A DNA stretch of 33,552 nucleotides, from NCBI GenBank assembly GCA_023227965.1, contig JALOCA010000034.1:1-33552 (forward strand). The letters are read 5' to 3'. The DNA comes from Lentimicrobiaceae bacterium. Lineage in GTDB: Bacteria; Bacteroidota; Bacteroidia; Bacteroidales; JALOCA01. Shown here in pieces: positions 7,004 through 15,759 of this stretch. The translations under genes were made by a program, and so were the position numbers. Each line of letters starts with the position of its first letter. Position 1 is the first letter of the stretch. The notes under the pieces are model-generated. The model saw nothing but the letters and a program-made list of their open reading frames with translations. It made no database searches and was not told where the DNA came from.

Positions 7004-9820
7004 TTAATTTTTTACCAGGACTCCGCTCTGTACTTTTTTGTCTGTTTGCAACCTGTAAAAATATACTCCATTATTATATGTAGCGGCATTCCATTGCAAT
7101 GGTAAAAGGTGTGCTCCGCTGACCTCGGCAATTTTTTCACCCATACTATTGTAAATTATGAGGTTGTAATTCCGGATGGCTTTTTCTTCAACTGCAAAGT
7201 AAAAAATGGTAGAAGAGGGGTTGGGATACACCACCACTTCGCCATTGGGTATAAAATCAGAAATACCAGTTCCGATTTCGGGTTTGGCAAGTTTTTTAGT
7301 GGTATAAATCCGGAATTCACCGGGTTGAAGGGTAATAAAAGCTGTAGTCCCTGTTACCTGCAACGAATCTCCGGCAAAATAGTCGTACCACCAGTTGCCG
7401 GTACCAAAGTTAACCGAAGCGGTTTGCTGTATAACATCAAAATTGCCTATAACCCTTAGGTTCATTTCGGAATGATTAATTAAAATGGTTTTCACGGCAC
7501 CAGCCACCGACATTGAAAAATCGGTGCTTTTAAGAGCTGCATGTTCTTTTTTCAAACTTATGAGTGCACTCCAAAATTTATTAAGGTAATTTCTGCGGAA
7601 ATCATTCATGTAATCCCAACGTGGAGGTTTGGGTGTCAGCCTGTCGTTAGAAGTAAGTGAAGGCCAGTTGATAGAATAATCATAGCCCATTTCACCGAAT
7701 TGCCAGATCATTTTAGGACCCGGAATTGTAAAAAAGAAAGCTCCGGTTAGCTGTTGCCTTTGCAAGGCAATTGTCATATCTTTAATATTGTAGGATGAAT
7801 TGCTGGTGTTGCCATAGGTGATATTTTTATACATTACGCGTTCTTCGTCGTGGCTTTCCATGTATGAAACCAGGTTTGGCTGGTTCCAGCCGCGGTTTTT
7901 ATACGAAGCCCATGAAAGGTCGGAAGTGGAAATCCATCCCATGCTTGCTTGACAGTAATTATAGTTAGAATTTCCCCACAGCATCATGCCATTGTTAGCA
8001 AGTTCGGTTTCTTCGCTGTTATCGGCAAAATGTTCGAGAATGACATAGGCATTGGGTTTTACAGCTTTGACATCGTTATTGTAACGATTCCAGATGGCAA
8101 TGCGCGTGGCATCGTATTGTCCCCATGCACTTGTGTTTCCTAAAGTGTTTTTCTGTGTAAATCCTTTTGACAAATCGAAACGAAATCCGTCAACATTGTA
8201 TTCTTCTAACCAGTAAGTAACGACTTTTTTTACAAAATTCTGCGTTGCCAAACTTTCGTGGTTCATGTCGTAACCAACATTATAATCATGTTTTGCTATT
8301 GTATTGAACCATGGATTGTCGGTGGCAGGATGGTTATTAGCGGCATCCCAGTAAAGCATAACCAGGGGAGAGGTGCCGAAAGAATGATTCAAAACCATAT
8401 CCTGAATTACTGCTATTCCATTACGATGGCATTCATCAATAAGGCTTTTCAGGGAGTTTTTTGTTCCGTAGTATTTGTCGGGGGCAAAATAATAATTAGG
8501 ATTGTATCCCCAACTGCTGTTTCCCTCAAATTCACTAAAAGGCATTAATTCAATGGCATTAATTCCGAGCCGTTTCAGGTAGGGTAGAGTGTCAATAACT
8601 GATTGGTAGGTATGTTCCGCTGTAAAATCCCGGATTAATATCTCGTAAATAACCAGATCGGTAACTGCGGGAGGCGTAAAATTTGTTACTTGCCAGGCAA
8701 AGGGAGTTTGTGCAGTTTGCAAAACCGTGGCTATTCCTGATGTTTTCCCTGCAGGGTAGGATACCAGGTTGGGATAAGTAGCATTATCAATATGTTGGTC
8801 GTTCCATGGGTCACTGACTTTGTCGGCATAGGGGTCGCCGATAAGTATTTGCCCATCAACCCAATATTGAAAAATATATTCTTTGCTTGCCTGTAAGTTA
8901 TTGATTTGTATCCAATATGTATTGCCATCAGAAGTTTTGTTCATAAAACCTGAGGAATCGGCTTCCCAGTTGTTAAAATCACCGATTACAAATACAAATT
9001 CTTTTGATGGTGCGTATAATAAAAGTATTACTGTAGAGTCGTTTATATAATTAATTCCTTCGGCAGTTCCCTGTGGAGGGTCTGCTACAGTGGGAGTGGA
9101 CAATACATAGAAATACACTGAATCTGACTTTCTATCCGTAGAATTGAAAGCTACAACTTTTATCCAAAATTTTCCGTAATTTGAAGCATTTATAGTATCG
9201 GTAATCAGGTTACTTGCTACTGCCTTTTCGCGAATACCGTTTACATACAGTATCATGCTGTCAGCATCTATGGCTACGGCTTTCACGGGTATGGTTTCAT
9301 TGAGATTTACGAACATTGATTGTGCCGGATTTTCAATACTTACATTCAATCCTGATTCATAAATATCTATAAAAATATCTCCGCCGGTATTAGTTTTCCC
9401 TTCGAGCCAGCTACCTCCAACCTGCACTCCACTGCGAAAAACAAATGCCATTTTCAATATTTTTTCACCGGTAGGAACTCCATAAAAACTTCTTATAATA
9501 GGTGTAATATCAAGAGAATACAGGTCAGTGCCAATACATGTAAGTTTTGCCTTTGGGATATTTACCCCCCAATCTGAAATTACATATTTCCAGTCACTTC
9601 CGGATGTGCTGTTTTCAGTAATAACACCAGTATGTGCATATATATCACCAGTATATCCAGCAAGGCCGCCGCTGCCCATTGAGGCGTCAAAATATACAAT
9701 AACATGGTCGCTATCTGTCGGAAAAGCAGGCTCTGTCCATACTAACGGCTGGGATTGAACGGTTGAGTGTGCAAAAAACAGAATAAAAAATATACCGGGA
9801 AAAGTAATTAGTTTTTTCAT
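7004..9820 (-). CDS. secreted GH13 alpha-amylase family glycoside hydrolase with type IX secretion tail
   Basis: This 938-residue protein has a signal peptide at 1-23 (ending VQSQ) and an N-terminal beta-rich region to about 160. An Ig-like segment lies at about 160-245, and a CBM48-like domain at about 255-340 (GDFNNW, W285). The GH13 barrel follows from about 385 to 760. All four catalytic regions are present: D474-MVLN-H479; GFRFD with nucleophile D549; acid/base E596 in LEHFAD; and H657-D658. A C-terminal amylase beta domain (about 760-850) leads into a Por-type sorting domain (about 860-938: YPNPSS, then GVYFYRL and a basic end). The sorting tail predicts type IX export to the cell surface or medium, where it would cleave starch or glycogen. 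It is convergent with the permease gene, only 9 bases apart. Confidence 0.95.
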   Translation of the reverse strand: MKKLITFPGIFFILFFAHSTVQSQPLVWTEPAFPTDSDHVIVYFDASMGSGGLAGYTGDIYAHTGVITENSTSGSDWKYVISDWGVNIPKAKLTCIGTDLYSLDITPIIRSFYGVPTGEKILKMAFVFRSGVQVGGSWLEGKTNTGGDIFIDIYESGLNVSIENPAQSMFVNLNETIPVKAVAIDADSMILYVNGIREKAVASNLITDTINASNYGKFWIKVVAFNSTDRKSDSVYFYVLSTPTVADPPQGTAEGINYINDSTVILLLYAPSKEFVFVIGDFNNWEADSSGFMNKTSDGNTYWIQINNLQASKEYIFQYWVDGQILIGDPYADKVSDPWNDQHIDNATYPNLVSYPAGKTSGIATVLQTAQTPFAWQVTNFTPPAVTDLVIYEILIRDFTAEHTYQSVIDTLPYLKRLGINAIELMPFSEFEGNSSWGYNPNYYFAPDKYYGTKNSLKSLIDECHRNGIAVIQDMVLNHSFGTSPLVMLYWDAANNHPATDNPWFNTIAKHDYNVGYDMNHESLATQNFVKKVVTYWLEEYNVDGFRFDLSKGFTQKNTLGNTSAWGQYDATRIAIWNRYNNDVKAVKPNAYVILEHFADNSEETELANNGMMLWGNSNYNYCQASMGWISTSDLSWASYKNRGWNQPNLVSYMESHDEERVMYKNITYGNTSNSSYNIKDMTIALQRQQLTGAFFFTIPGPKMIWQFGEMGYDYSINWPSLTSNDRLTPKPPRWDYMNDFRRNYLNKFWSALISLKKEHAALKSTDFSMSVAGAVKTILINHSEMNLRVIGNFDVIQQTASVNFGTGNWWYDYFAGDSLQVTGTTAFITLQPGEFRIYTTKKLAKPEIGTGISDFIPNGEVVVYPNPSSTIFYFAVEEKAIRNYNLIIYNSMGEKIAEVSGAHLLPLQWNAATYNNGVYFYRLQTDKKVQSGVLVKN

Positions 9821-9839
9821 TTTATTAAAAATTATTATA

Positions 9840-9847
9840 CAAAGGTA
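9840..9847 (-). promoter_or_regulatory. -7 promoter element (TACCTTTG) for the GH13 gene
   Basis: The plus strand reads CAAAGGTA, a full TAnnTTTG match on the coding strand, 20 bases before the amylase ATG. The amylase therefore probably has its own promoter inside the 193-base gap that separates it from the glycogen-binding protein gene. The gap shows no other structure. Confidence 0.5.
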
Positions 9848-10013
9848 AGAATTAAAACTGCAATAAATGCTATAACTGTGGCACCTTAATCATTTAATGA
9901 TAAAAAAGATATTGTAATAGGATGTTTGCCTTTATGGTTGACATTCACAATACTTATGGATAATTGCCAAAACGCAGGTTATAGGTGTTTCGTTGGTAAA
10001 AAGTGTCCAGTGG

Positions 10014-11468
10014 TTACGGTTCGATCCACAGCACCGAATTACCGGTATTGTATTCATTTCCTTCCCAGTATTGATTATCGGGGTCGGTGATCCATTTTCC
10101 GTCTACTATAAATTTATAAATATATTTACCTGGAGCAAGGAATACAGGTATTTCCCATATCCCATTTATAAATTTCATCCTGTAGCCGTCGGTTCTCCAC
10201 CCGTTAAAACTGCCGGTAACAATCACTTCACGGGCGTCGGCATAATGGTTTAGTTTAAAAGTATAATTAGGTTTAAAAGCTATTACTGAATTCATCATAT
10301 CGCCTTTACCAATAGTAACCGGATTATCGGGGTCAGTAATCCATTTTCCATCAACGCAGAATTTGTATTCATGATTACCGGCTGCCATAACATAAGGGAG
10401 CACCCATTCGTTATTTATTTTTTCCATAAATAATTCATTAGGGTTCCAACCATTAAAACTACCAGTAAGCGCAACACGCAAAGCATTTTGATAACCTTGC
10501 AACCGGAATACCAATGTATCACCAATTCCTATAAAGGAGTTAACATTGCCTTTTCCATCGGAATGGATTATTTTATTGTCAGGATCGGTAATCCATTCTT
10601 TATCAACGATAAATTTATAAGCATGTGTACCTTCTTTCAGAAAGATGGGTAGCTCCCATCCTTCGGCGTTTCGCTGCATTTTTAGTTCTTTGGTATTCCA
10701 GTTATTAAAACTACCGGTAAGAATGACTTTTCCTGCCTGTGTGTATCCTTTAAGCCGGAAGGTATAGTTGTAGCAAAACACTATTGAGTTATTTCCTCCG
10801 TAGGTGTCATTTTCTTTCAGTTTGTTGTTGGGATCGCGCAGCCAGTTTCCATCGGCAATAAATTTGTAAGCATATTTGCCTGGTTTCATTGTTAAGCTTA
10901 TCCGCCAGCCGGAATCTGTAAGGGCCATGGCACTTTGTCTTGTGCTCCAGTTGTTAAACGAACCGGAGATAAACATCTCCCTGGCATAGGTATATCCGTA
11001 AAGAAAAAAAGTAGCTGTGTCGTTTATATAGCTAAAATACTTTGCATTAGTCAAATTGTTAATGCCATATACTGTGTTGTCGGTAGTTGTTGATGCTACT
11101 TTTTTTATCCAATTTTCATCTAATACCGGTATGTCAAATTTCATAATCTGATTGGCAGGAACAGAAGGTGGAAAAGGTGGACTAAGTTCTTTGGAAAGCT
11201 CTATTATGTTGTTTTTTATAATTTTAGTTGTCCAAACTATTCCATTAACGGTAAAAGAAGGCAATTCTTTAAATGTTGATGAAATTACAGTACTGTCGAG
11301 TTCGTAAGTCTGGCTAAGTTCGTGTATTTGTTCGTCTGTCCAATTCAGGTTTATGGTAAAAACCAGTTTTCCGTTATTTACATGGCAGATATTATCAGGC
11401 AGATGCTGTGCCTTTGCATAAAATCCTGCAAATAAGAGGAAAAACATATATATCCACCTTGTTTTCAT
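10014..11468 (-). CDS. exported protein with four tandem AMPK-beta-like glycogen-binding (CBM48-type) modules
   Basis: This 484-residue protein has a signal peptide at 1-21 (ending AKAQ) and an unassigned N-terminal domain to about 150. Four consecutive modules of about 83 residues follow, without any catalytic domain. Each contains GSFN(N/G)W, a YKF(I/C) strand, a DG-W or D-EW turn, D-P-(D/N)-N, and a final N-S. The four glycogen-contacting positions of AMPK-beta (Trp, Lys, Trp, Asn) are present in every module: 174/202/209/227, 257/285/292/310, 341/369/376/393 and 424/452/459/477. This predicts a periplasmic or secreted multivalent alpha-glucan binder. It has no lipobox and no type IX tail, so its final location is unclear. 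Its ATG overlaps the stop of the upstream protease by one base (TAATG), and the GH13 amylase lies downstream. It could store, tether or sense glucan. Domain assignment is firm; the role is inferred. Confidence 0.88.
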   Translation of the reverse strand: MKTRWIYMFFLLFAGFYAKAQHLPDNICHVNNGKLVFTINLNWTDEQIHELSQTYELDSTVISSTFKELPSFTVNGIVWTTKIIKNNIIELSKELSPPFPPSVPANQIMKFDIPVLDENWIKKVASTTTDNTVYGINNLTNAKYFSYINDTATFFLYGYTYAREMFISGSFNNWSTRQSAMALTDSGWRISLTMKPGKYAYKFIADGNWLRDPNNKLKENDTYGGNNSIVFCYNYTFRLKGYTQAGKVILTGSFNNWNTKELKMQRNAEGWELPIFLKEGTHAYKFIVDKEWITDPDNKIIHSDGKGNVNSFIGIGDTLVFRLQGYQNALRVALTGSFNGWNPNELFMEKINNEWVLPYVMAAGNHEYKFCVDGKWITDPDNPVTIGKGDMMNSVIAFKPNYTFKLNHYADAREVIVTGSFNGWRTDGYRMKFINGIWEIPVFLAPGKYIYKFIVDGKWITDPDNQYWEGNEYNTGNSVLWIEP

Positions 11469-12496
11469 TATTCAGCTTCTTTTTCTTTGCTAAAACATAT
11501 CCCCATTTCTTTTTTTGCTAAATTAATGCAAAAAACACCTTTTTCAAAAAAATCGTAACCCAGCATTCCGTCAATTTGTATTCCATAAACATCTGAAAGA
11601 GCCGAAAGGTTTGTTATGATAGTTTGCATTCCTGAAATTTTTTTGTTTCCTATCGAAAAATCCTTCATTACACCCAGGAGTACTTCTGAATTCTGACTTC
11701 CGGCTCCACTTAAATTTGATCTGCGGATGATGCTGACGCTATTAAAAACTTTTTTGGGAGCATATGAATTTAATACGTTGGATTCAGCGCCTGTGTCGAG
11801 ACAAAAATTTAGTGTTTTTCCACTTACATTTGCATTAATCAGCATAATATTATTGGTTTCCTTTATTTTATGGACAAGATCGAAATGAAGTGCCTGATTT
11901 TCTACCATGCTGTTGCCCTTTTTATCGAGACGTGTAAGCCTGAGTTTGCCTTTTTGTAAATCAATCAGCATTTCAAATTTTTTTATCATGTTCAATCCCA
12001 ACAATCCCAGAATTTTTATGCCTTTACGGTTCTCGATATGGGCTAAATTAGCGATGCTCGCATTGACATTCTCATAAAACAAATCTGAAATTTGCACCTT
12101 TCCCACAATTGTACGGTTTACTTCTCCGGCTGCACCGGTTATTCCTCCGGCATTTTCATTGCTAATAGCCATGTAATCACGAAAATAAGTTTTATTAAGA
12201 ACCAAATCGGTAGCTCCTGTATCAAAAACCAGATTACCGGTTTGCCCGTCAATATTGGCTTCAATGAGCAATAACCTGCCTGCATGTTTCATTGGTATGG
12301 TTAAAGTAAGAAAATTACCTGATGGACTTGGATCGTAGGAAATTGTATTAAAATGCAACTGGGCGGGGCTTTTTACAAAAGATGCAATCAAGGGAAGGCT
12401 TTCATCTATTGTAACCGTTCTGGAAAAAGAAGAAAAAAATATAATTAAACAGGTGATAATTAGTGCATAAATATATTTTTTCAAACGAAAAATCAT
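11468..12496 (-). CDS. tandem retropepsin-like aspartyl protease (two DTG lobes)
   Basis: This 342-residue protein has an N-terminal hydrophobic segment (about 8-24), acting as a signal peptide or membrane anchor; export to the periplasm is likely. Two similar aspartyl protease domains follow. Lobe 1 has FDTGA with D92 and a hydrophobic-Gly motif ILGLLG near 162-167. Lobe 2 has LDTGA with D234 and IDGMLG near 308-313. Each lobe has its own catalytic DTG and closing motif, so the chain could form one intramolecular active site, as pepsin does. Family knowledge points to the bacterial Asp_protease_2/gag-asp group. It is translationally coupled to the four-module glycogen-binding protein, so a related envelope process is inferred. 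The substrate is unknown. Confidence 0.85.
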   Translation of the reverse strand: MIFRLKKYIYALIITCLIIFFSSFSRTVTIDESLPLIASFVKSPAQLHFNTISYDPSPSGNFLTLTIPMKHAGRLLLIEANIDGQTGNLVFDTGATDLVLNKTYFRDYMAISNENAGGITGAAGEVNRTIVGKVQISDLFYENVNASIANLAHIENRKGIKILGLLGLNMIKKFEMLIDLQKGKLRLTRLDKKGNSMVENQALHFDLVHKIKETNNIMLINANVSGKTLNFCLDTGAESNVLNSYAPKKVFNSVSIIRRSNLSGAGSQNSEVLLGVMKDFSIGNKKISGMQTIITNLSALSDVYGIQIDGMLGYDFFEKGVFCINLAKKEMGICFSKEKEAE

Positions 12497-12800
12497 CCAA
12501 TAAATTTTTTGAGCAAGATATAAAAAAAATAATGCATTATAACTATATTCTTTTGCGAAAATGGATTATTTCAATCTATTTAGCAACCTGAGTTAGGGCT
12601 AAGATTGTAGAACCATTTATGGTATATTTCAGTATTTTACATTTCGTCATAGACGATGAATGTTAATTTTTTAAGAAAAGATTGTCCATGGAACATTCAT
12701 TAGAAGAACCCACAGAAATTAAAATAAAGCCCTGACGGGTTAATATCAGGCAGATGTAGAACATGTTTTTATTCCAAACTTAGTTTATTAAGTAAACAGG
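12497..12800. other. intergenic region between the protease gene and the NlpC/P60 gene
   Basis: These 304 AT-rich bases lie after the NlpC/P60 stop and before the protease start, both genes being on the minus strand. No coding signal was seen. A short dyad (CCTGA at 12731-12735 and TCAGG at 12746-12750) sits about 50 bases past the NlpC/P60 stop and may be a weak terminator. No TAnnTTTG match was found for the protease gene, although it must have a promoter in or near here. Confidence 0.4.
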
Positions 12801-13577
12801 TCAAATTATTTTTTTAATAAGTCTGAGTTTATGGGTATATCGGCGTTCGATTTCATCAAAAATACCCAGATGGTCAATAGTATCAATCCTGACTTTTCCT
12901 GAAGCATGTATTACTTTATTATTTCTGAGCAGTATGCCTGTGTGAATGATTTGTCCCTCCTCATTGTCAAAGAAAACAAGGTCTCCGGGTTTGGCTTCGG
13001 TAAGAAAACTAATGGGTTCCCCCTGGGTGGCTTGCTGAGCTGCATCTCGCAGCAGACTAATTCCGCTTAATTTGTACACCATTTGCGTTAATCCAGAACA
13101 ATCAATACCAAATGGCGAACGTCCGCCCCAAAGGTAGGGTGTATGCAGATACATGTAGGCATTTTCAACTATTTTGCGGAATGATTCATTCTCAGGTAAA
13201 TAATATTGTCCTTCGTATATATATTGTTCATTATCAATATAAAATATATTGTTAACAGGTTTGGGAATAGTGCTCCCCAATACTATGGGCAGCATAAAAT
13301 TTCCGGAAATATTTTCAATTAACTGAACAAGGTCAAACGTTACGCATTGCCGGGTAAGGCTCAATTCGGAAAATACCTGTTCCGATATTTCCTGGTATTG
13401 TTTACGGTCAATCCATCCTTCATAATTGTCGTAAGTAACCCTTACTTTTGCCCAATTTTTGTAAACTCCTTCAATCACAATGGTTTCTCCAAAAAGTAAT
13501 TGTGAGATCATTTCTGCCCTGTCGGAGGGTTCCCGGCGTAAGGGAACAATACTCAGATTGCATATTCCTAAACTCAT
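12801..13577 (-). CDS. C40 (NlpC/P60) peptidoglycan peptidase with SH3-like domain
   Basis: From the ATG at 13577 the protein has 258 residues. It opens with a bacterial SH3 domain (about 5-60), followed by a short linker region and an NlpC/P60 catalytic domain from about 130. The catalytic residues are Cys160 (DCSGL), His212 (HTGI) and His224 (HASG). Such enzymes cleave stem peptides of peptidoglycan or muropeptides, typically between gamma-D-Glu and the diamino acid. No signal peptide is seen, so it may act on recycled muropeptides inside the cell or be exported in another way. A longer frame to a GTG at 13604 exists, but that codon lies inside the -7 promoter element, and homologues as I recall begin near GICNLS. 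It is divergent from the PgpH-like gene. Confidence 0.92.
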   Translation of the reverse strand: MSLGICNLSIVPLRREPSDRAEMISQLLFGETIVIEGVYKNWAKVRVTYDNYEGWIDRKQYQEISEQVFSELSLTRQCVTFDLVQLIENISGNFMLPIVLGSTIPKPVNNIFYIDNEQYIYEGQYYLPENESFRKIVENAYMYLHTPYLWGGRSPFGIDCSGLTQMVYKLSGISLLRDAAQQATQGEPISFLTEAKPGDLVFFDNEEGQIIHTGILLRNNKVIHASGKVRIDTIDHLGIFDEIERRYTHKLRLIKKII

Positions 13578-13603
13578 AAACGGGTAATTTTTACTGTATG
13601 GCA

Positions 13604-13611
13604 CAAATTTA
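13604..13611 (-). promoter_or_regulatory. -7 promoter element (TAAATTTG) for the NlpC/P60 gene
   Basis: The plus strand reads CAAATTTA, a full TAnnTTTG match on the coding strand, in the 93-base divergent region shared with the PgpH-like gene. Transcription would begin near 13597, downstream of the alternative GTG at 13604, so this element supports the ATG at 13577 as the true start. Confidence 0.5.
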
Positions 13612-13670
13612 TTTAAAAAATTAAATTTCCGCTCATTATTTTTTTATTTTCGTACATCTAATTTTTCGAT

Positions 13671-15755
13671 ATGCGAAAGTATATATCAGGCTTACGTAAT
13701 CATTATGCTTTTTTGTATAAGATTTTTCTTTTTTTTATCACTATGATATTGTTAGTGCTTCTTTTTCCGCACGAAGGAAAATTTAAGTACGAATTTCAGA
13801 AAGGGAAACCCTGGCAAAACAACGACCTTACTGCCCCGTTTGATTTTGCCATATTGAAAACCGAAAGCGAAATTAGTCGTGAAAAAAAGACCATTTTATC
13901 AGATCACCATCCTTATTTCACGTACGACACAGTTTTATCAGTAAATAAAATCAGGGAGACTGCAAAAATTTTTAATGAAAAATGGAATTTTACCTATGGG
14001 GCAAGTAATGCTTCCAAACTGATCAATTACACTGTTTTCAAACAAATAGCAGATACCTTACGCAGCAGGGGAATTATTGAATTGGATCCGGTTATCGAAA
14101 ATCGTCCGGCAGATTTTGAAATTTTTGTTCTTAAAAACAACATAGCTTATAAAACACTGCTGGGCAGTTTTTTTACTATCCAGACTGCGGATGATTACAT
14201 TCAACAAAAAGTAAAAGAGGCTTCAGCAAATCAACCGGGTATTCAGAGCAAATTTGTAATTCAGACCCTCGAAAATCTTCTTGTACAAAATCTGGTTTAT
14301 GATTCGGAAACTACTGAAAAGGAAAAACGGAATTTACTTGGCAATCTTTCGCTAACCAGGGGTATGGTTCAAAAAGGAGAACGAGTTATTGCCAATGGGG
14401 AGATAATCAACTCGGAAAAATATCAGAAGCTGCAATCGCTTAAAAATGAGTATGAACTTAAATTAGGCACTTCGCAAAAATACTATTCAATTTTAATGGG
14501 GCAGATTATTTTAATTTCAGCTTCCCTCATCGTTTTTTTCCTGTTTTTGTACTCATTCCGTAAAGATATTTTTGCCGACAACAAAAAAATTGCTTTTATG
14601 CTGATAGTGATTTTTTTAATGGTTCTTACCACCAGTATCACCATAAAACATTATACCGAGTTTTTGTATGTAATTCCATTGTGTTTGGTTCCTATTTTTA
14701 TAAGGGTTTTCTTCGATACGAGGCTTGCACTTTTTGTTTATCTGGTAACCATTATTATTATTGGGTTTCTTGTCCCCAATAGTTTCGAATTTCTTTTTCT
14801 CGAACTGATTGCCGGTATCATAACCATAATCAGTATCGCAAAACTACAACGTCGTGGGCAGTTTTTCTTCACATCGTTTCTTGTATTTATTTCATATTCA
14901 ATTATATATATTGGAATGACTCTTATTCAGGAAGGGAGTCTCGAGAGTTTAAAACTTTGGGACTTTATTCTTTTTGGCGGGAGTGCCACCCTTACTCTTT
15001 TTTCGTACCCGCTCATTTTTGCATTTGAGAAAGTTTTCGGATTGATCACCGATGTGAAACTGATGGAGATAAGTGATACCAATTCAAAACTATTGCGGGA
15101 AGTTGCTTTAAAAACTCCGGGTACGTTCCAGCATTCATTGCAGGTAGCCAATCTTGCGGAAGCTTGTGCACTCGAAATTGGGGGCAATACACTGCTTGTA
15201 CGAACAGGTGCTTTGTATCATGATATTGGCAAAATGGCTATGTCTATGTATTTTATAGAAAATCAGGTAAGCGGATTTAATCCGCATGATGAACTTTCGC
15301 CCGAAGAAAGTGCTGGGGTAATAATCAGCCATGTGCAGCAAGGAATTGAAATTGCGCGAAAGAATAAATTACCCGAACAGGTAATAGATTTCATAAGGAC
15401 ACATCATGGTACCCGGCGTACAGAATATTTTTTCAGGTTGCAAAAGCAAAATTTTCCTGACGAGGAACCGGATGAAAATGCTTTTAAATACCATGGACCC
15501 ATTCCATATTCCAAGGAAACATCGGTGCTGATGATGGCTGATTCGGTGGAAGCCGCCTCACGTGCCTTAAAAAATCCTAATGAAGAAAGTTTAGGAATGC
15601 TGGTGGAAAATATTATCAATAAACAAATTGAGATTGGGCAGTTTATCAACTCCAATATCACCCTGCGTGATATCCAGATCGTGAAGAAAGTTTTGAAACG
15701 GAAATTAATGAATATCTACCATGTACGTATTTCCTATCCGGAAAACCCTGTTTAA
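13671..15755 (+). CDS. 7TM-HD (PgpH-like) cyclic-di-AMP phosphodiesterase
   Basis: This 694-residue membrane protein matches PgpH architecture. It has one N-terminal helix (about 16-33), an extracytoplasmic 7TMR-HDED domain (about 35-270), seven membrane helices (about 272-450) and a cytoplasmic HD domain (about 470-690). HD residues are H488, H517-D518 (HDIGK), H554, H578-H579 and D624, all the positions expected for a metal-dependent phosphodiesterase. The family hydrolyses c-di-AMP, which controls potassium and osmotic balance and wall homeostasis. The gene is divergent from the NlpC/P60 peptidase and convergent with the TPR lipoprotein gene, leaving only 4 bases between stop codons. No clean promoter consensus was found on its side. 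Confidence 0.93.
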   Translation: MRKYISGLRNHYAFLYKIFLFFITMILLVLLFPHEGKFKYEFQKGKPWQNNDLTAPFDFAILKTESEISREKKTILSDHHPYFTYDTVLSVNKIRETAKIFNEKWNFTYGASNASKLINYTVFKQIADTLRSRGIIELDPVIENRPADFEIFVLKNNIAYKTLLGSFFTIQTADDYIQQKVKEASANQPGIQSKFVIQTLENLLVQNLVYDSETTEKEKRNLLGNLSLTRGMVQKGERVIANGEIINSEKYQKLQSLKNEYELKLGTSQKYYSILMGQIILISASLIVFFLFLYSFRKDIFADNKKIAFMLIVIFLMVLTTSITIKHYTEFLYVIPLCLVPIFIRVFFDTRLALFVYLVTIIIIGFLVPNSFEFLFLELIAGIITIISIAKLQRRGQFFFTSFLVFISYSIIYIGMTLIQEGSLESLKLWDFILFGGSATLTLFSYPLIFAFEKVFGLITDVKLMEISDTNSKLLREVALKTPGTFQHSLQVANLAEACALEIGGNTLLVRTGALYHDIGKMAMSMYFIENQVSGFNPHDELSPEESAGVIISHVQQGIEIARKNKLPEQVIDFIRTHHGTRRTEYFFRLQKQNFPDEEPDENAFKYHGPIPYSKETSVLMMADSVEAASRALKNPNEESLGMLVENIINKQIEIGQFINSNITLRDIQIVKKVLKRKLMNIYHVRISYPENPV

Positions 15756-15759
15756 TCTA

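Noticed and set aside
7004..12496. Classical Sus-type polysaccharide utilisation locus
   Set aside because: No SusC/TonB-dependent receptor or SusD-like lipoprotein is present, so the locus is described on its own terms.
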